A stretch of 64,000 nt of DNA, taken from positions 558,001-622,000 of the forward strand of contig JACKQF010000003.1 in the NCBI GenBank assembly GCA_024232965.1. The letters are read 5' to 3'. Of the stretch, positions 9,957 through 18,998 are shown piece by piece. The notes under the pieces are model-generated. The model did not search any database and was not told the origin of the DNA. It saw only the letters and a list, made by a program, of their open reading frames with translations. The stretch is from Verrucomicrobiaceae bacterium (GTDB taxonomy: Bacteria > Verrucomicrobiota > Verrucomicrobiia > Verrucomicrobiales > Verrucomicrobiaceae). The translations under genes and the position numbers were made by a program. The first letter of the stretch is position 1; each line of letters begins with the position of its first letter.

Positions 9957-9985
9957 TTGACACTTTAGTAACGTCTCCCTACTTT
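9957..9985 (+). promoter_or_regulatory. Sigma70-type promoter for rplM-rpsI
   Basis: TTGACA (9957-9962), a 17-bp spacer, then TACTTT (9980-9985). A consensus -35 with optimal spacing, located 64 bp upstream of rplM and behind the stop of the preceding gene. The start of transcription would fall near 9992. The leader is GC-rich, but I could not assign it to a known L13 leader. Confidence 0.7.
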
Positions 9986-10049
9986 GGCGGCCCTTCTTCC
10001 CGCCCTCAGGAACCGGCGGAGTGATCGGAGCCACCTTATATCCCCCCCA

Positions 10050-10481
10050 ATGAAAACCTTTTCTGCCAAAGCTGAAGATACCACCCGCAAGTGGTGGGTT
10101 ATCGACGCCAAAGACCGCGTGCTCGGTGATGTCGCCGTAGCTGCTGCCAACCTCTTGCGCGGCAAGACCAAGCCGATCTTTACCCCTCACGTTGACACAG
10201 GTGACTTCGTCGTCGTCGTCAATGCTGAGCACGTCGTGCTGACAGGTCGCAAAGAAGAGCAGAAGACCTACACTTCGGTTTCCGGTTATATCGGTGGCCA
10301 GAAAGTTGAGACCGCTGCTAAAGTTCGCGCCCGCCGCCCGCAGCTTCTGCTTGAGCGTGCCATCAAAGGCATGATTCCTCACAATCGTCTGGGTCGTCAG
10401 ATCTACACCAAGCTTCGCGTCTACACCGGTGACAATCACCCGCACGAAGCCCAAAACCCCCAGTCTTTTGAGCTGGCCTAA
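10050..10481 (+). CDS. rplM: 50S ribosomal protein L13
   Basis: 143 aa, the normal bacterial length. It binds 23S rRNA early in large-subunit assembly. Recognisable blocks are MKTFSAKAEDTTRKWWVIDA at the N terminus, GDFVVVVNAEHV near 50, and the MIPHNRLGRQ loop near 108. ATG 10050 is chosen over the upstream 9984 because L13 starts here. It is the first gene of the conserved rplM-rpsI pair, with rpsI 23 bp downstream. Confidence 0.97.
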   Translation: MKTFSAKAEDTTRKWWVIDAKDRVLGDVAVAAANLLRGKTKPIFTPHVDTGDFVVVVNAEHVVLTGRKEEQKTYTSVSGYIGGQKVETAAKVRARRPQLLLERAIKGMIPHNRLGRQIYTKLRVYTGDNHPHEAQNPQSFELA

Positions 10482-10504
10482 TCGCCTCGATTTTTTATCT
10501 CACT

Positions 10505-10897
10505 ATGAGCACCCCTAAATCAAGCGCCACTGGACGCCGCAAAACCGCAGTCGCACGTGTGCTTCTTCGCGAAGGCAATGGCCAGATTACCGTTAACGGC
10601 CGCAGCTTTGAAGAATACTTCCCAACGCTGACGCTCCAGAACCAAGTTCTGTTCCCCCTCCAGTTGACCAACACACATCAAACGTTTGACGTCTCCGTGA
10701 ACACCAATGGTGGCGGTGTCACCGGTCAAGTGGGCGCTGTTCGTCTCGGTGTGGCCCGCGCTCTGATCGCTGTCGATGCTGAGCTTCGCCCTGTGCTGAA
10801 GAAGGCAGGTTTGCTGACCCGCGATTCGCGTGCGAAAGAACGTAAGAAGGCCGGTCGCCCAGGTGCCCGTAAGCGCTTCCAGTTCTCCAAGCGCTAA
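10505..10897 (+). CDS. rpsI: 30S ribosomal protein S9
   Basis: 130 aa. It carries the N-terminal block GRRKTAVARVLLREGNG, the ARALIAVD segment, and the basic C-terminal tail ending KRFQFSKR, whose last residues reach the decoding P-site in known ribosomes. Co-transcribed with rplM; a strong intrinsic terminator starts 41 bp after the stop. Confidence 0.97.
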   Translation: MSTPKSSATGRRKTAVARVLLREGNGQITVNGRSFEEYFPTLTLQNQVLFPLQLTNTHQTFDVSVNTNGGGVTGQVGAVRLGVARALIAVDAELRPVLKKAGLLTRDSRAKERKKAGRPGARKRFQFSKR

Positions 10898-10938
10898 TTC
10901 GACGCGCTGGACGGCTCCCCGATCCAAAAGTGTTCCTC

Positions 10939-10978
10939 AAAACGCCTCGCAGTTTATTCTGCGGGGCGTTTTGCTTTT
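10939..10978 (+). terminator. Intrinsic terminator of rplM-rpsI
   Basis: Stem arms at 10939-10952 and 10959-10972 (AAAACGCC... / ...GGGGCGTTTT) pair over 14 positions with one G-U wobble and a TTTATT loop, followed by GCTTTT. The flanking A-run and T-run suggest it also works in reverse. Confidence 0.88.
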
Positions 10979-11084
10979 CGGGCATTGCCTTGCGTTGCTT
11001 TGGGGAATCTTTTTGGAGGCGGGCAGGGGCGCTCTGTGTTATGGGCTCTTCTGTTTTCGTCTTCCCAACCCGTGCTCCCTAAAC

Positions 11085-11870
11085 ATGTCTGTCGCCACCG
11101 CATCTAAAGTCACAGAAACCGAGATCAAAGAAGAAGAGAAGTTTTGTGGGGAACAGCGGGATCGGATCCTCCTGCGTGGGCCGAATCAGCGGGGGCGGGA
11201 GTTTTCCCTGCTAATTGGGGTTGCGAGTGATTTTATGCGAGGACTTCGGACGCTGCACTTTGTCGGCCCGTGCATCACGGTATTCGGCTCGGCACGTTTC
11301 AAGGAGGATCATCCTTACTACATCGCGGCGCGGCAGATGGGAGCTGCAATTTCCAATATGGGTTTCACGGTGATGACCGGCGGTGGTCCTGGCATCATGG
11401 AGGCAGCCAATCGTGGAGCCAAGGATGTCGGGGGGCACAGCGTGGGTTGTAACATCAAGCTCCCCTTTGAGCAGCATGAGAACCCCTATTTGGATCGGTC
11501 CGTCACGTTCAACCACTTCTTTGTCCGCAAAACGCTGATGATCAAATACAGCTACGGCTTCGTCATCATGCCGGGCGGATTTGGGACGCTCGACGAGATG
11601 TTTGAGGCCCTGACCTTGATTCAGACCAAGAAGATCCGGAATTTCCCAATCGTTGTGATGGGCTCAGAGTTCTGGGGAGAGATCCGCTCATTCATCGATA
11701 GCATGGTTTGTGCGGGGACGATCAGCCCGGAGGATCTGGACCTGATTCTGTTCACGGATTCCCCGACCGATGCGGTAGCGCACTTGCGTGAAAAGGCTGT
11801 GAAGCAGTTTGGCCTGCAGGAAAAACGCGTGCCAAGGAGCAGCGTGCTGCTGGGTGAAAAGGGGCTCTAA
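11085..11870 (+). CDS. LOG family (TIGR00730) nucleotide phosphoribohydrolase-like protein
   Basis: 261 aa Rossmann-like protein. It has the lysine-decarboxylase-like/LOG signatures GGGPGIMEAANRGA near residue 105 and PGGFGTLDE near 163. Characterised LOG proteins cleave cytokinin nucleotide or AMP-type ribosides to base plus ribose 5-phosphate; bacterial homologues may act in nucleotide salvage. The ~60-residue N-terminal extension before the ITVFGSAR core is charged. ATG 11085 follows a long non-coding stretch after the rpsI terminator. The next gene begins 12 bp downstream, so the two are probably co-transcribed. Confidence 0.87.
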   Translation: MSVATASKVTETEIKEEEKFCGEQRDRILLRGPNQRGREFSLLIGVASDFMRGLRTLHFVGPCITVFGSARFKEDHPYYIAARQMGAAISNMGFTVMTGGGPGIMEAANRGAKDVGGHSVGCNIKLPFEQHENPYLDRSVTFNHFFVRKTLMIKYSYGFVIMPGGFGTLDEMFEALTLIQTKKIRNFPIVVMGSEFWGEIRSFIDSMVCAGTISPEDLDLILFTDSPTDAVAHLREKAVKQFGLQEKRVPRSSVLLGEKGL

Positions 11871-11882
11871 AGAGGCATTCCC

Positions 11883-12473
11883 ATGTCCGACATCGTCGCA
11901 GCAAAGCAGGCTCTCCGCTCATCCATGCGGGCGGAGTTGCGAGCATTGCAGTCGGCGGTATTGGCCGAGTGGTCAGAGGCTTTGCTGCAGCAGTTGATGG
12001 GGATCGCAAGGGATTGGCCTGCCGGGCAGGTGGTGTCGGTTTTCGGCGGTCTGCGGGCGGAGCCGGATCTTTTGGTCGATTTCGTCCCTGAACTGACACG
12101 GTTAGGCCACCGAGCAGTGCTCTTTGCCGTCGATGGTGAAGACTTGGTGGCCTATGAGGTGAGCGGTGTCGAGGACGCCGTTCGCGGGATGATGGGGGTT
12201 TGGGAGCCAGTGCGGCTTCCGCTGCGCCAGGTCGGCTTGCAGGAGATCAATATCGCCCTCACCCCTGGCCTTGCGTTTGGGCTAGAGGATGGCTCTCGCC
12301 TCGGGCGCGGCCGTGGTTTTTACGACCGCTTCTTCGCCAAGGCGAGTGCCGAATTGCTGCGGATTGGTGTTGGCTGGGATCTACAGGTCTGCGCCCAAGT
12401 GCCGAAGGAGTCCCACGATGCGCTGATGCACATCGTGGTCACCCAGACAGGTATCAGGCGTGTCGGCCTTTGA
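11883..12473 (+). CDS. 5-formyltetrahydrofolate cyclo-ligase
   Basis: 196 aa. It converts 5-formyl-THF to 5,10-methenyl-THF with ATP, returning a storage or inhibitory folate to the one-carbon pool. The N-terminal helix with basic residues (AKQALRSSMRAEL) and the glycine-rich nucleotide-binding motif LGRGRGFYDRFF near residue 140 are diagnostic. ALTPGLAFG near 120 matches the family LVPGLAFD block. Its 3' end overlaps the convergent dehydrogenase gene by 20 bp. Confidence 0.9.
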   Translation: MSDIVAAKQALRSSMRAELRALQSAVLAEWSEALLQQLMGIARDWPAGQVVSVFGGLRAEPDLLVDFVPELTRLGHRAVLFAVDGEDLVAYEVSGVEDAVRGMMGVWEPVRLPLRQVGLQEINIALTPGLAFGLEDGSRLGRGRGFYDRFFAKASAELLRIGVGWDLQVCAQVPKESHDALMHIVVTQTGIRRVGL

Positions 12474-13338
12474 AGGTGAGTTCGGCGATGCCGCTCTTAT
12501 CCAGTCCACCGAGGCCGAGTTCGACCATGCGTGAATATTGTGCCTGAGTGGCGTTGTTTAGCGGGAGGTTTAGCCCTGCTTCTTGGGCAAGGTGCTGGGC
12601 GATGCCGCTATCCTTCGCTGCATGCTCTGCGCTGAACCAGCAATCGTGCTCGCGGGCAACCATATCGGCAGCGTCTGTCTCGAGGACGCGGCTATTGGCA
12701 CCCGTTTGGCTGAAGACTTCGCGCACCAAGTCCAAATTATGACCGAGCGCTGCCGCCAGTCCCAGGCCCTCTGCCAGTCCGGCGGTATTGATGTTCATGA
12801 CCATGTTCACCAGCGCCTTGATCTCGGCTGCGCGTCCAGCGCCGCCGATGAAACGTCGGTTGACGCTCATTTGTTCCAGCATTGGCAGCATCTGGTTGTA
12901 GACACTCTCATCGCCAGCCATCATGAGGTAGAGCTTGCCTTCGCGGGCGTGGCTGATGGAGGATGCCATGCTGGCCTCCAGAGTGTGGGCACCTACCTTA
13001 TCCCCGCCGTCCCAGACTTCACGGTGAACTCCAGGGGAGACGGTGGCGCAGTTGATGAAAATTTTGCCTGTGGCACCCATGAAGAGATTGTCTTCTCCGC
13101 CAAAAAAGATCTGGCGCATGGCTTCGTCATTGGTGACGACCGTGAAAATAACGTCCGCTGCGGCAGTGACGTCTGCGAGTTTTGTGCAGGCCTGGCTACC
13201 GATTTCGGCAGCGAGCGCCTCTGCGGACTCGCAATGCACGTCATAAACGGCGGTGATTTGATAGCCGCAATCTTTGAGGCGGCGTGCCATGTTGGCGCCC
13301 ATGCGGCCAACTCCGACGAATGCTAGTGTCTGGGACAT
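12454..13338 (-). CDS. NAD(P)-dependent beta-hydroxyacid dehydrogenase (3-hydroxyisobutyrate dehydrogenase family)
   Basis: 294 aa, typical for the family. The Rossmann motif FVGVGRMGANMARRL lies at residues 7-21; VVTNDEAMRQIFFG and the INCATVSPGVHREV substrate loop follow. Lys in KALVNMVMNINTAGLAEGL (near 172) is the expected catalytic lysine. Substrates in this family include 3-hydroxyisobutyrate, tartronate semialdehyde and glyoxylate-type acids, and I cannot choose among them. It sits 23 bp downstream of a metallo-beta-lactamase-fold gene on the same strand, probably one operon. Confidence 0.85.
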   Translation of the reverse strand: MSQTLAFVGVGRMGANMARRLKDCGYQITAVYDVHCESAEALAAEIGSQACTKLADVTAAADVIFTVVTNDEAMRQIFFGGEDNLFMGATGKIFINCATVSPGVHREVWDGGDKVGAHTLEASMASSISHAREGKLYLMMAGDESVYNQMLPMLEQMSVNRRFIGGAGRAAEIKALVNMVMNINTAGLAEGLGLAAALGHNLDLVREVFSQTGANSRVLETDAADMVAREHDCWFSAEHAAKDSGIAQHLAQEAGLNLPLNNATQAQYSRMVELGLGGLDKSGIAELTFKGRHA

Positions 13339-13361
13339 GTGAGTTTGTGGTGGGAAGGGGA

Positions 13362-14186
13362 TTACTTGAACTCGGGGTAGAATGGATTGTTTGCCTTTTC
13401 CTGTTCCACGGTGGTGAATGGACCGTGGCCAGGGCAGATGATGGTGTTGTCCGGTAGGGTGAAGATCTCTTTGCGGTTGGTCGCCAGCGCATCTGCGTAG
13501 GAGACGGCACCGCCGCCCATGGAACTGGCAAAAAGAGCGTCGCCAACGATCGCGACAGGCTGCTGCAGTCCCGAGACAACGTAGGTTACCCCGCCGGCTG
13601 AGTGGCCCCAGGTCGAGCGGGGAATGATCCGCAGGCCCCCGACATTCCAGGCGGTGTCCGGAGCGATCGCAAAGGTCTGCGTGCCAGGCTGTGCCTCACG
13701 CTCGTGGCTGCGCACGGTTTTGCATCCTGTGGTTGCGCAGAGTTTCTCCAGATCCGCGACGTGATCGCCGTGGGTATGGGTCAAAAAGATCATCGAAAGG
13801 CTCAAATCGTTCGCGGACAGGAAATCGATCATCGGTTGGGCATCGGCACCCGTATCAAAAGCCACAGCTGCGCGGGTAGCGGGATCCCAGGTGATGTAGG
13901 CATTCACCGTCATGTCGTGGTAGGTGGTGTTGAACTGGGCCAGACCACCCATCTGCACGGGTTGAGGGTGCCATGCCATTTTTGCCATGGTGACGAGGCT
14001 GGGGCCGTGCAGTTGAAGGCAGGGAGCGACCTTGAGCAGATCCGCCTCGTCGGTCCCCCCATCTTTCAAGGCCGCCAGAGCCGTCACCGAAATTCCGGCC
14101 TGTTCCGCCAGTGTGGCGTCGCTGATTTTGAGCCCACGTTGGGCTTTGCCGAGAACATCGTTGGAAAGGTCTTCGAGAGGGATCAT
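13362..14186 (-). CDS. MBL-fold metallo-hydrolase with an N-terminal HTH-like region
   Basis: 274 aa. The zinc motif THTHGDHVADLEKL lies near residue 134, with further ligands expected in STWGHSAGG, VGDALF and CPGHGPF; together these give a glyoxalase-II-like binuclear hydrolase core. The first ~50 residues (KISDATLAEQAGISVTALAAL) resemble a small Xre-type helix-turn-helix, possibly a degenerate DNA-binding or dimerisation module. ATG 14186 fits better than the far-upstream start at 14432. Substrate is unknown. It is paired with the downstream hydroxyacid dehydrogenase. Confidence 0.8.
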   Translation of the reverse strand: MIPLEDLSNDVLGKAQRGLKISDATLAEQAGISVTALAALKDGGTDEADLLKVAPCLQLHGPSLVTMAKMAWHPQPVQMGGLAQFNTTYHDMTVNAYITWDPATRAAVAFDTGADAQPMIDFLSANDLSLSMIFLTHTHGDHVADLEKLCATTGCKTVRSHEREAQPGTQTFAIAPDTAWNVGGLRIIPRSTWGHSAGGVTYVVSGLQQPVAIVGDALFASSMGGGAVSYADALATNRKEIFTLPDNTIICPGHGPFTTVEQEKANNPFYPEFK

Positions 14187-14587
14187 GAATAAGGTTGGAA
14201 GGAGTAAGTCTAGGGTATCACAGCCCTTCCAGCCACCTTTCGCAAGGACGAAAACGGGGGAAGACGGTCCAGACCGGCGGATATCGGTAGAACTGCACTG
14301 TGCGCGGCCCAAACTTTTGCAACGGCGAAGGTGGCGGGTGGTGCGGAGCCTATGCAGGGTAGATCGCGCAGCCGCGTTGGAGTCGGACGGGGCACACCCA
14401 GTCCCTGCCGGCCACTGGTGGAATGCGATCAAGCCCGGTGGGAACTGGTAGGCCTACAGACTCAACTTGGACCACAAAGTCACAGGGGAATTTCCGAAAA
14501 CTAAAATATTGAGCGAAAATTGTTAAAGATACACTCACCCTGAATCGTTTCAGCGGCAGAAAGTGGCGACATCAACGCTAAACTCCC
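14187..14587. other. 401-bp divergent intergenic region
   Basis: It lies between the minus-strand MBL gene and the plus-strand DUF1549 gene. I see no supported ORF and no recognised RNA or riboswitch. The distal part (about 14495-14535) is AT-rich with a weak TTGAGC/TACACT pair (15-bp spacer) that could be the DUF1549 promoter. Confidence 0.35.
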
Positions 14588-16732
14588 ATGAACATCAGCC
14601 CGAAATTCTTGCTGGTTATCGCGGTCAGCACCGCATTCAACCTCTATGCCGTTTCATCGCCGCCTGCCTCCGGCAAGATTGACGAGATCTTGGCACGTGA
14701 CTGGCAAAAACGTGGACTGACCGCCAATCCGGCAGCTCCAGACGAGGTTTTCCTCCGCCGCATCTATCTCGATGTCGTCGGTCGCATCCCGACTTCGGAT
14801 GAGGCCAAAGCTTTTCTGAGTTCCAATGCGCCAGATAAGCGGGCCAAGCTGATTGATGCGCTTCTGGCATCGGATGGTTTTGTCAGCAACTACTACAACT
14901 ACTTTGCCGACCTCCTGCGCCTGCAGACGGACGTGAAGGGGCAATTGACCGGAATGGCGTACTCTCAGTGGCTCAAGGCGGCCTTGGCGAAAAATCAGCC
15001 ATACGACGCCATGGTGCGCGAGTTGCTGACGACGGACGGTGCCTCTTGGGACAGTGGCGCGATCGGCTTCTACATGCGGGATCAGGGCATGCCGCTCGAT
15101 CACTTGGCCGCCACGGTTCAGGTCTTTCTCGGAACTCGGATCGAGTGCGCCCAGTGTCACAATCACCCCTTCGATAAGTGGACCCAGATGGACTACTACA
15201 AGATGGCAGGCTTCACTTACGGCATGGATACCAAGACGTATGGGATCGACTTCAAAAAGGCCGGAAAGTCTGCCAAGGCGGGCAAAAAGGGTAAAATGTC
15301 GCCAGAACAGCGTGAGGACCTGGCCGCGGTCCGCCAGAGCATGCAGGAAGTAATGAAGCCGCTGCGATACATGATGATCACGGAAGGCGATAACCTCCCC
15401 AAGCTGCCGCACGACTACAAATACGATGACGCGAAGCCAAACGAGACCGTTTCGCCGAAGACGATGTTCGGTCACGATGCTGTCGTGAAGGAGGGGCAGA
15501 CACGGCTCGACGCTTTTGCTGATTGGATGACGGACCCGCAGAATCCACGTTTCACCACTGTCATCGCCAATCGCCTGTGGAAAAAAGTCATGGGCCTCGG
15601 TGTGATCGAGCCTGTTGACGAACTCACGGACTCGTCCGCCCCAGTGAATGGCGAACTTTTGACGCACCTGGAGCAGACAATGGTCGCGAATAAGTACGAT
15701 CTTCGCGCCTACCTGAAGGTCCTCTTCAACTCGGAAGTGTATCAGCGCATGCCAACGACAAAGGAAGTGACGCTTGGAGATGCTTACTACTTCACCGGTC
15801 CCGTGATGCGTCGCATGACCGCAGAGCAAGTTTGGGACAGCTCGGTGACACTGATGCGTGGAGACGTTGACGCCGAGGTGCGTGAGCCCAATGTGGGTAT
15901 CGAAGGCCGTCTGGCATCACTAGAGCACCTCTACGACATGCTCACCAGTCGCACGATGGATGAGATGGTCGCTGCCGTGAAGTCCTCCCGCACTGGAGAG
16001 ACCGAGAAACGCGAAGCGGAAATCAAGCGGCTGACGGCAGAAATGAGTGCAGCACGTCAGGCTGGCGATAAGGACAAGGTCAGGGAATTCTCTGCTGCCG
16101 TCGCCCGACTACGCAAGGGGGATCGCGAAACCGCTTTCACGGCAATTTTGGGCAAAACCGGTGCCGACGAAGTCATGGACATGATGAAGGGCGCGGGGAA
16201 GACCAAAGCCCAGAAAAAGACCAAAGATACCATTCAGGTCTCATTCAATGCGGCGGAGGAGATGAAAAAACTGCGTGCTGAAGGCCTTGATAAGGCAGAG
16301 ATCCGTAAGCGGATTGACGCATTGAAAAAGCAGGCAGGACGTGGCGCAGGGCAGCTCAGTGCTGCGGTTCGGGCCTCGGAGCTTCCAAGCCCAGCGCCTC
16401 GTGGGCACTTCCTGCGTACCTTTGGGCAGTCTGATCGTGAGACGATTGAGAACGCCACTCGTGAGGCCGCCGTGCCTCAGGCCCTTAACCTCTTGAATGG
16501 TCCAATCGCGAACTCGCTACTGAATCCAGCTACTCCGTTCATGAAATCCGTCGAAGCTGCAGCATCCCCAGCGGAAAAGATCGATTCGATCTACCTCGCG
16601 CTGCTCAGCCGCAAGGCAACGGCAGACGAGCAGAAGTTGCTTCAGGGCGTCATGGCTGAGCGTGGCGATCGTGCGATCGAGGATATCACTCACTCGCTGC
16701 TCAATACCAGCTCCTTCCTCTTCGTGCAGTAA
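14588..16732 (+). CDS. DUF1549/DUF1553 domain-containing secreted protein
   Basis: 714 aa exported protein with a signal peptide (residues 1-~22). DUF1549 occupies ~28-215, with FLRRIYLDVVGRIPT and a c-type-heme-like CAQCHNHPFDKW motif near residue 187. DUF1553 follows from ~300, with NPRFTTVIANRLWKKVMG. Between the two halves of DUF1553 is a charged, helical Lys/Glu-rich insertion (~455-590), and a Lys/Gly-rich linker sits at ~220-240. These planctomycete/verrucomicrobial proteins occur next to DUF1501 genes and are thought to act in extracytoplasmic polysaccharide degradation or redox, but no activity is proven. The DUF1501 gene starts 36 bp downstream. Confidence 0.88.
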   Translation: MNISPKFLLVIAVSTAFNLYAVSSPPASGKIDEILARDWQKRGLTANPAAPDEVFLRRIYLDVVGRIPTSDEAKAFLSSNAPDKRAKLIDALLASDGFVSNYYNYFADLLRLQTDVKGQLTGMAYSQWLKAALAKNQPYDAMVRELLTTDGASWDSGAIGFYMRDQGMPLDHLAATVQVFLGTRIECAQCHNHPFDKWTQMDYYKMAGFTYGMDTKTYGIDFKKAGKSAKAGKKGKMSPEQREDLAAVRQSMQEVMKPLRYMMITEGDNLPKLPHDYKYDDAKPNETVSPKTMFGHDAVVKEGQTRLDAFADWMTDPQNPRFTTVIANRLWKKVMGLGVIEPVDELTDSSAPVNGELLTHLEQTMVANKYDLRAYLKVLFNSEVYQRMPTTKEVTLGDAYYFTGPVMRRMTAEQVWDSSVTLMRGDVDAEVREPNVGIEGRLASLEHLYDMLTSRTMDEMVAAVKSSRTGETEKREAEIKRLTAEMSAARQAGDKDKVREFSAAVARLRKGDRETAFTAILGKTGADEVMDMMKGAGKTKAQKKTKDTIQVSFNAAEEMKKLRAEGLDKAEIRKRIDALKKQAGRGAGQLSAAVRASELPSPAPRGHFLRTFGQSDRETIENATREAAVPQALNLLNGPIANSLLNPATPFMKSVEAAASPAEKIDSIYLALLSRKATADEQKLLQGVMAERGDRAIEDITHSLLNTSSFLFVQ

Positions 16733-16768
16733 TTCCAGGTCGCCAAAAATCACCCATCCGTCATTCGT

Positions 16769-18070
16769 ATGAATACTCTATTCAATAAAGCCGATGAAGT
16801 TAGCCGTCGCGAATTCGTGATGCGCGCTGCCAAGACCTGTCTCGGCGTCACTGCCGCTCCCTTGTTGCTGGGCGGACGTGCACAGGCTGCTTTTGAGGGA
16901 TCGTCAAAGCTGAAGCACGTCCCCACGGCGCGAAACGTCATCTACCTCTACATGAGCGGGGGCATGTCCCATTTGGATACCTTCAACTGCCAACCCGGCA
17001 CCGAAGAAGCGGGTCCCGTGCAGCACATTAAGACCTCTGCTGACGGCGTCTTGCTATCTGAGTATCTGCCAAACACGGCCAGGCAGATGCACAACGTGGC
17101 CATCATCAATTCGATGTCCTCCACCCAGGGTGCACATGCTCAGGGGAACTACTTCATGCACACCAGTTACACCCTGCGTAGCACCATCAAGCACCCGACC
17201 ATGGGCGCATGGCTTGCCAAATACCAGGGGCGCAGCAATCCCTCGCTACCAGGAAGCGTTGTTATCACCAATGACAGTAAACATCCAGGTGCAGGTTTTT
17301 TTGAGGCCGCCGTCGCACCCCTGATCATCAATAATCCTTCCAGTGGTCTGCAAAATGTCCGCCGCCCAGGCTCCGTCACTGAGTCAGATTTTGACTACCG
17401 TCTGGACCTTGCTGCGAAGATGGATCAAAAATTCCGCGCAGCGTACGACTACGCTGATGTGCGAGCCTACGGCGATATTTACGCCGATGCCGTTCGAATG
17501 ATGAAGAGCGAAGATTTGAAAGCCTTCGATATCAGTGCAGAGCCTGCGGATATGCATGAACTTTACGGCAGCGATACCTTTGGTCAGGGCTGTCTCCTCG
17601 CTCGCCGCTTGGTAGAGCATGGCGTGCGTTTTGTCGAGGTCTCCCTCGGCGGCTGGGATACTCACACCGATAATTTCGTTCGCGTTCCGGAGAACTGTGC
17701 CAAGCTGGACAAGGGGCTCGCCGCCTTGCTCGGCGATCTCGAAAAACGTGGTCTCCTCCAGGACACTCTTGTCGTCCTGACCAGCGAGTTCGGTCGCACG
17801 CCGAAGATTAATCAGAACGAGGGTCGCGATCATTATCCCAAGGCCTTCTCCAGCATTCTAGCGGGTGGCGGCATCCGGGGCGGTCAGATCTACGGCAAGA
17901 CGGACAAGGGCGGCCATGAGGTGGTGGAGAACAAGCTTCTCCCGCCAGACCTCAATGCCACGATCGCTTATGCGCTCGGGTTGCCGATGGACAACATCAT
18001 CTTCTCCCCCAGCAAGCGTCCGTTCACCGTCGCCGATAAGGGGCAGCCGATCACATCGCTCTTCGCCTAA
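16769..18070 (+). CDS. DUF1501 domain-containing protein, Tat-exported
   Basis: 433 aa, alkaline-phosphatase/sulfatase-like fold. The N terminus has a twin-arginine signal (SRREFVMRAAK) and a hydrophobic stretch ending GGRAQA, so it is exported folded. Characteristic blocks are YLYMSGGMSHLDTFN near residue 55, GWDTHTDNF near 295, and TSEFGRTPKIN with GRDHYPKAFSS near 335-355. It forms an operon-like pair with the preceding DUF1549/1553 gene, the standard arrangement in this phylum. The stop is only one base from the stop of the convergent DUF58 gene. Confidence 0.9.
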   Translation: MNTLFNKADEVSRREFVMRAAKTCLGVTAAPLLLGGRAQAAFEGSSKLKHVPTARNVIYLYMSGGMSHLDTFNCQPGTEEAGPVQHIKTSADGVLLSEYLPNTARQMHNVAIINSMSSTQGAHAQGNYFMHTSYTLRSTIKHPTMGAWLAKYQGRSNPSLPGSVVITNDSKHPGAGFFEAAVAPLIINNPSSGLQNVRRPGSVTESDFDYRLDLAAKMDQKFRAAYDYADVRAYGDIYADAVRMMKSEDLKAFDISAEPADMHELYGSDTFGQGCLLARRLVEHGVRFVEVSLGGWDTHTDNFVRVPENCAKLDKGLAALLGDLEKRGLLQDTLVVLTSEFGRTPKINQNEGRDHYPKAFSSILAGGGIRGGQIYGKTDKGGHEVVENKLLPPDLNATIAYALGLPMDNIIFSPSKRPFTVADKGQPITSLFA

Positions 18071-18071
18071 T

Positions 18072-18932
18072 TTAATCGAGGTCGATGCATCCGGAAGGGA
18101 CCGCTTCCTGCCGCAGGGCAGGGAGGAAGTCCAGGTGCGCGGGGATGCGGGCGAGCGCACCTTGGTAGCGCAAGGCCTGCTCCTGCCAGAGTCTGAAGTG
18201 CGTTGCGTAGGCGCGCTGGTAGCGCTGCATGTGATCTGGCTCCACTCGACGACGATCACGCTGCGTGGTTTCACAATCTTCGAAATCGATATTGCCGCTC
18301 CAATCGGGATTTGATTCTTCGATACAGGCCGGTGCCAAAACAATGGCTCGCAGTGTCCCTTGGGAGAGGATCGGTAAAACAGTCTCCGGCGGTGCAGGGC
18401 TTAGAAGATCGCTGATCAGGATGCGCATCGACCCGGCACGCAAGGGGGTGCGTTGAAGTGCTGTGGGCAAATGTCCTGCGGAGACCGTCGGGAAATCCCA
18501 GCGATGTGCCAGAGCACTCTCGATCGGTAGCTCGCGGCTTTCCGCCCCCAGGACGTGGAGACGGGGGGACGCGCCGAGTCGCAACGCGCTCTCCAGGCAA
18601 AAGTACAACAGTTCCCAGGAGCGCAGCTCTTTCTCGGGTGTCAGGAACATTGAGGACGAAGCATCAAAGAGAATGTCCACCTTGGGGGTCACCTCTTGGC
18701 GATACAACTTCATCGTCGTGTGTCCGGTGCGAGCCGTTGCCAGCCAGTTGATGTGACGCGGATCATCCCCCGGTGCGTAAGCACGTTGATCCTGAAAATC
18801 GATCGAGCTCCCAGTGCCATCGCCGAGAACCCCGCCACTAGCCCCTCGCCAGCGACCACTGCGCAGCGGCAGTCGGGCAATCGAGGCAGCAGCCTTCATG
18901 CGTTCATGGATGGCCGGATAGGAAGGTGGCAT
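18072..18932 (-). CDS. DUF58 domain-containing protein
   Basis: 286 aa. DUF58 proteins accompany MoxR AAA+ ATPases and von Willebrand-type proteins in complex maturation. The core motif YAPGDDPRHINWLATAR lies near residue 53, and a vWA-like DASSSM metal-site motif near 92. No MoxR or VWA gene is adjacent here; the neighbours are DUF1501 (convergent) and, 66 bp upstream, an M3 peptidase on the same strand. Family assignment is strong; the cellular role is unknown. Confidence 0.85.
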   Translation of the reverse strand: MPPSYPAIHERMKAAASIARLPLRSGRWRGASGGVLGDGTGSSIDFQDQRAYAPGDDPRHINWLATARTGHTTMKLYRQEVTPKVDILFDASSSMFLTPEKELRSWELLYFCLESALRLGASPRLHVLGAESRELPIESALAHRWDFPTVSAGHLPTALQRTPLRAGSMRILISDLLSPAPPETVLPILSQGTLRAIVLAPACIEESNPDWSGNIDFEDCETTQRDRRRVEPDHMQRYQRAYATHFRLWQEQALRYQGALARIPAHLDFLPALRQEAVPSGCIDLD

Positions 18933-18998
18933 CGCTGTCCATGGTTACTCGAAAAACAGTCTCAGCGCAAAGAGTTGCCGCCGCATCGAGTCGGGAAA

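Noticed and set aside
14187..14587. Possible riboswitch or structured RNA in the gap (GCCACTGG motif)
   Set aside because: A lone GCCACTG-like string does not make a cobalamin riboswitch; the other conserved boxes are missing.
15174..15400. Genes in long minus-strand frames opposite the DUF1549 gene (14654-15829)
   Set aside because: Mirror frame of a strongly supported coding gene, no family features.
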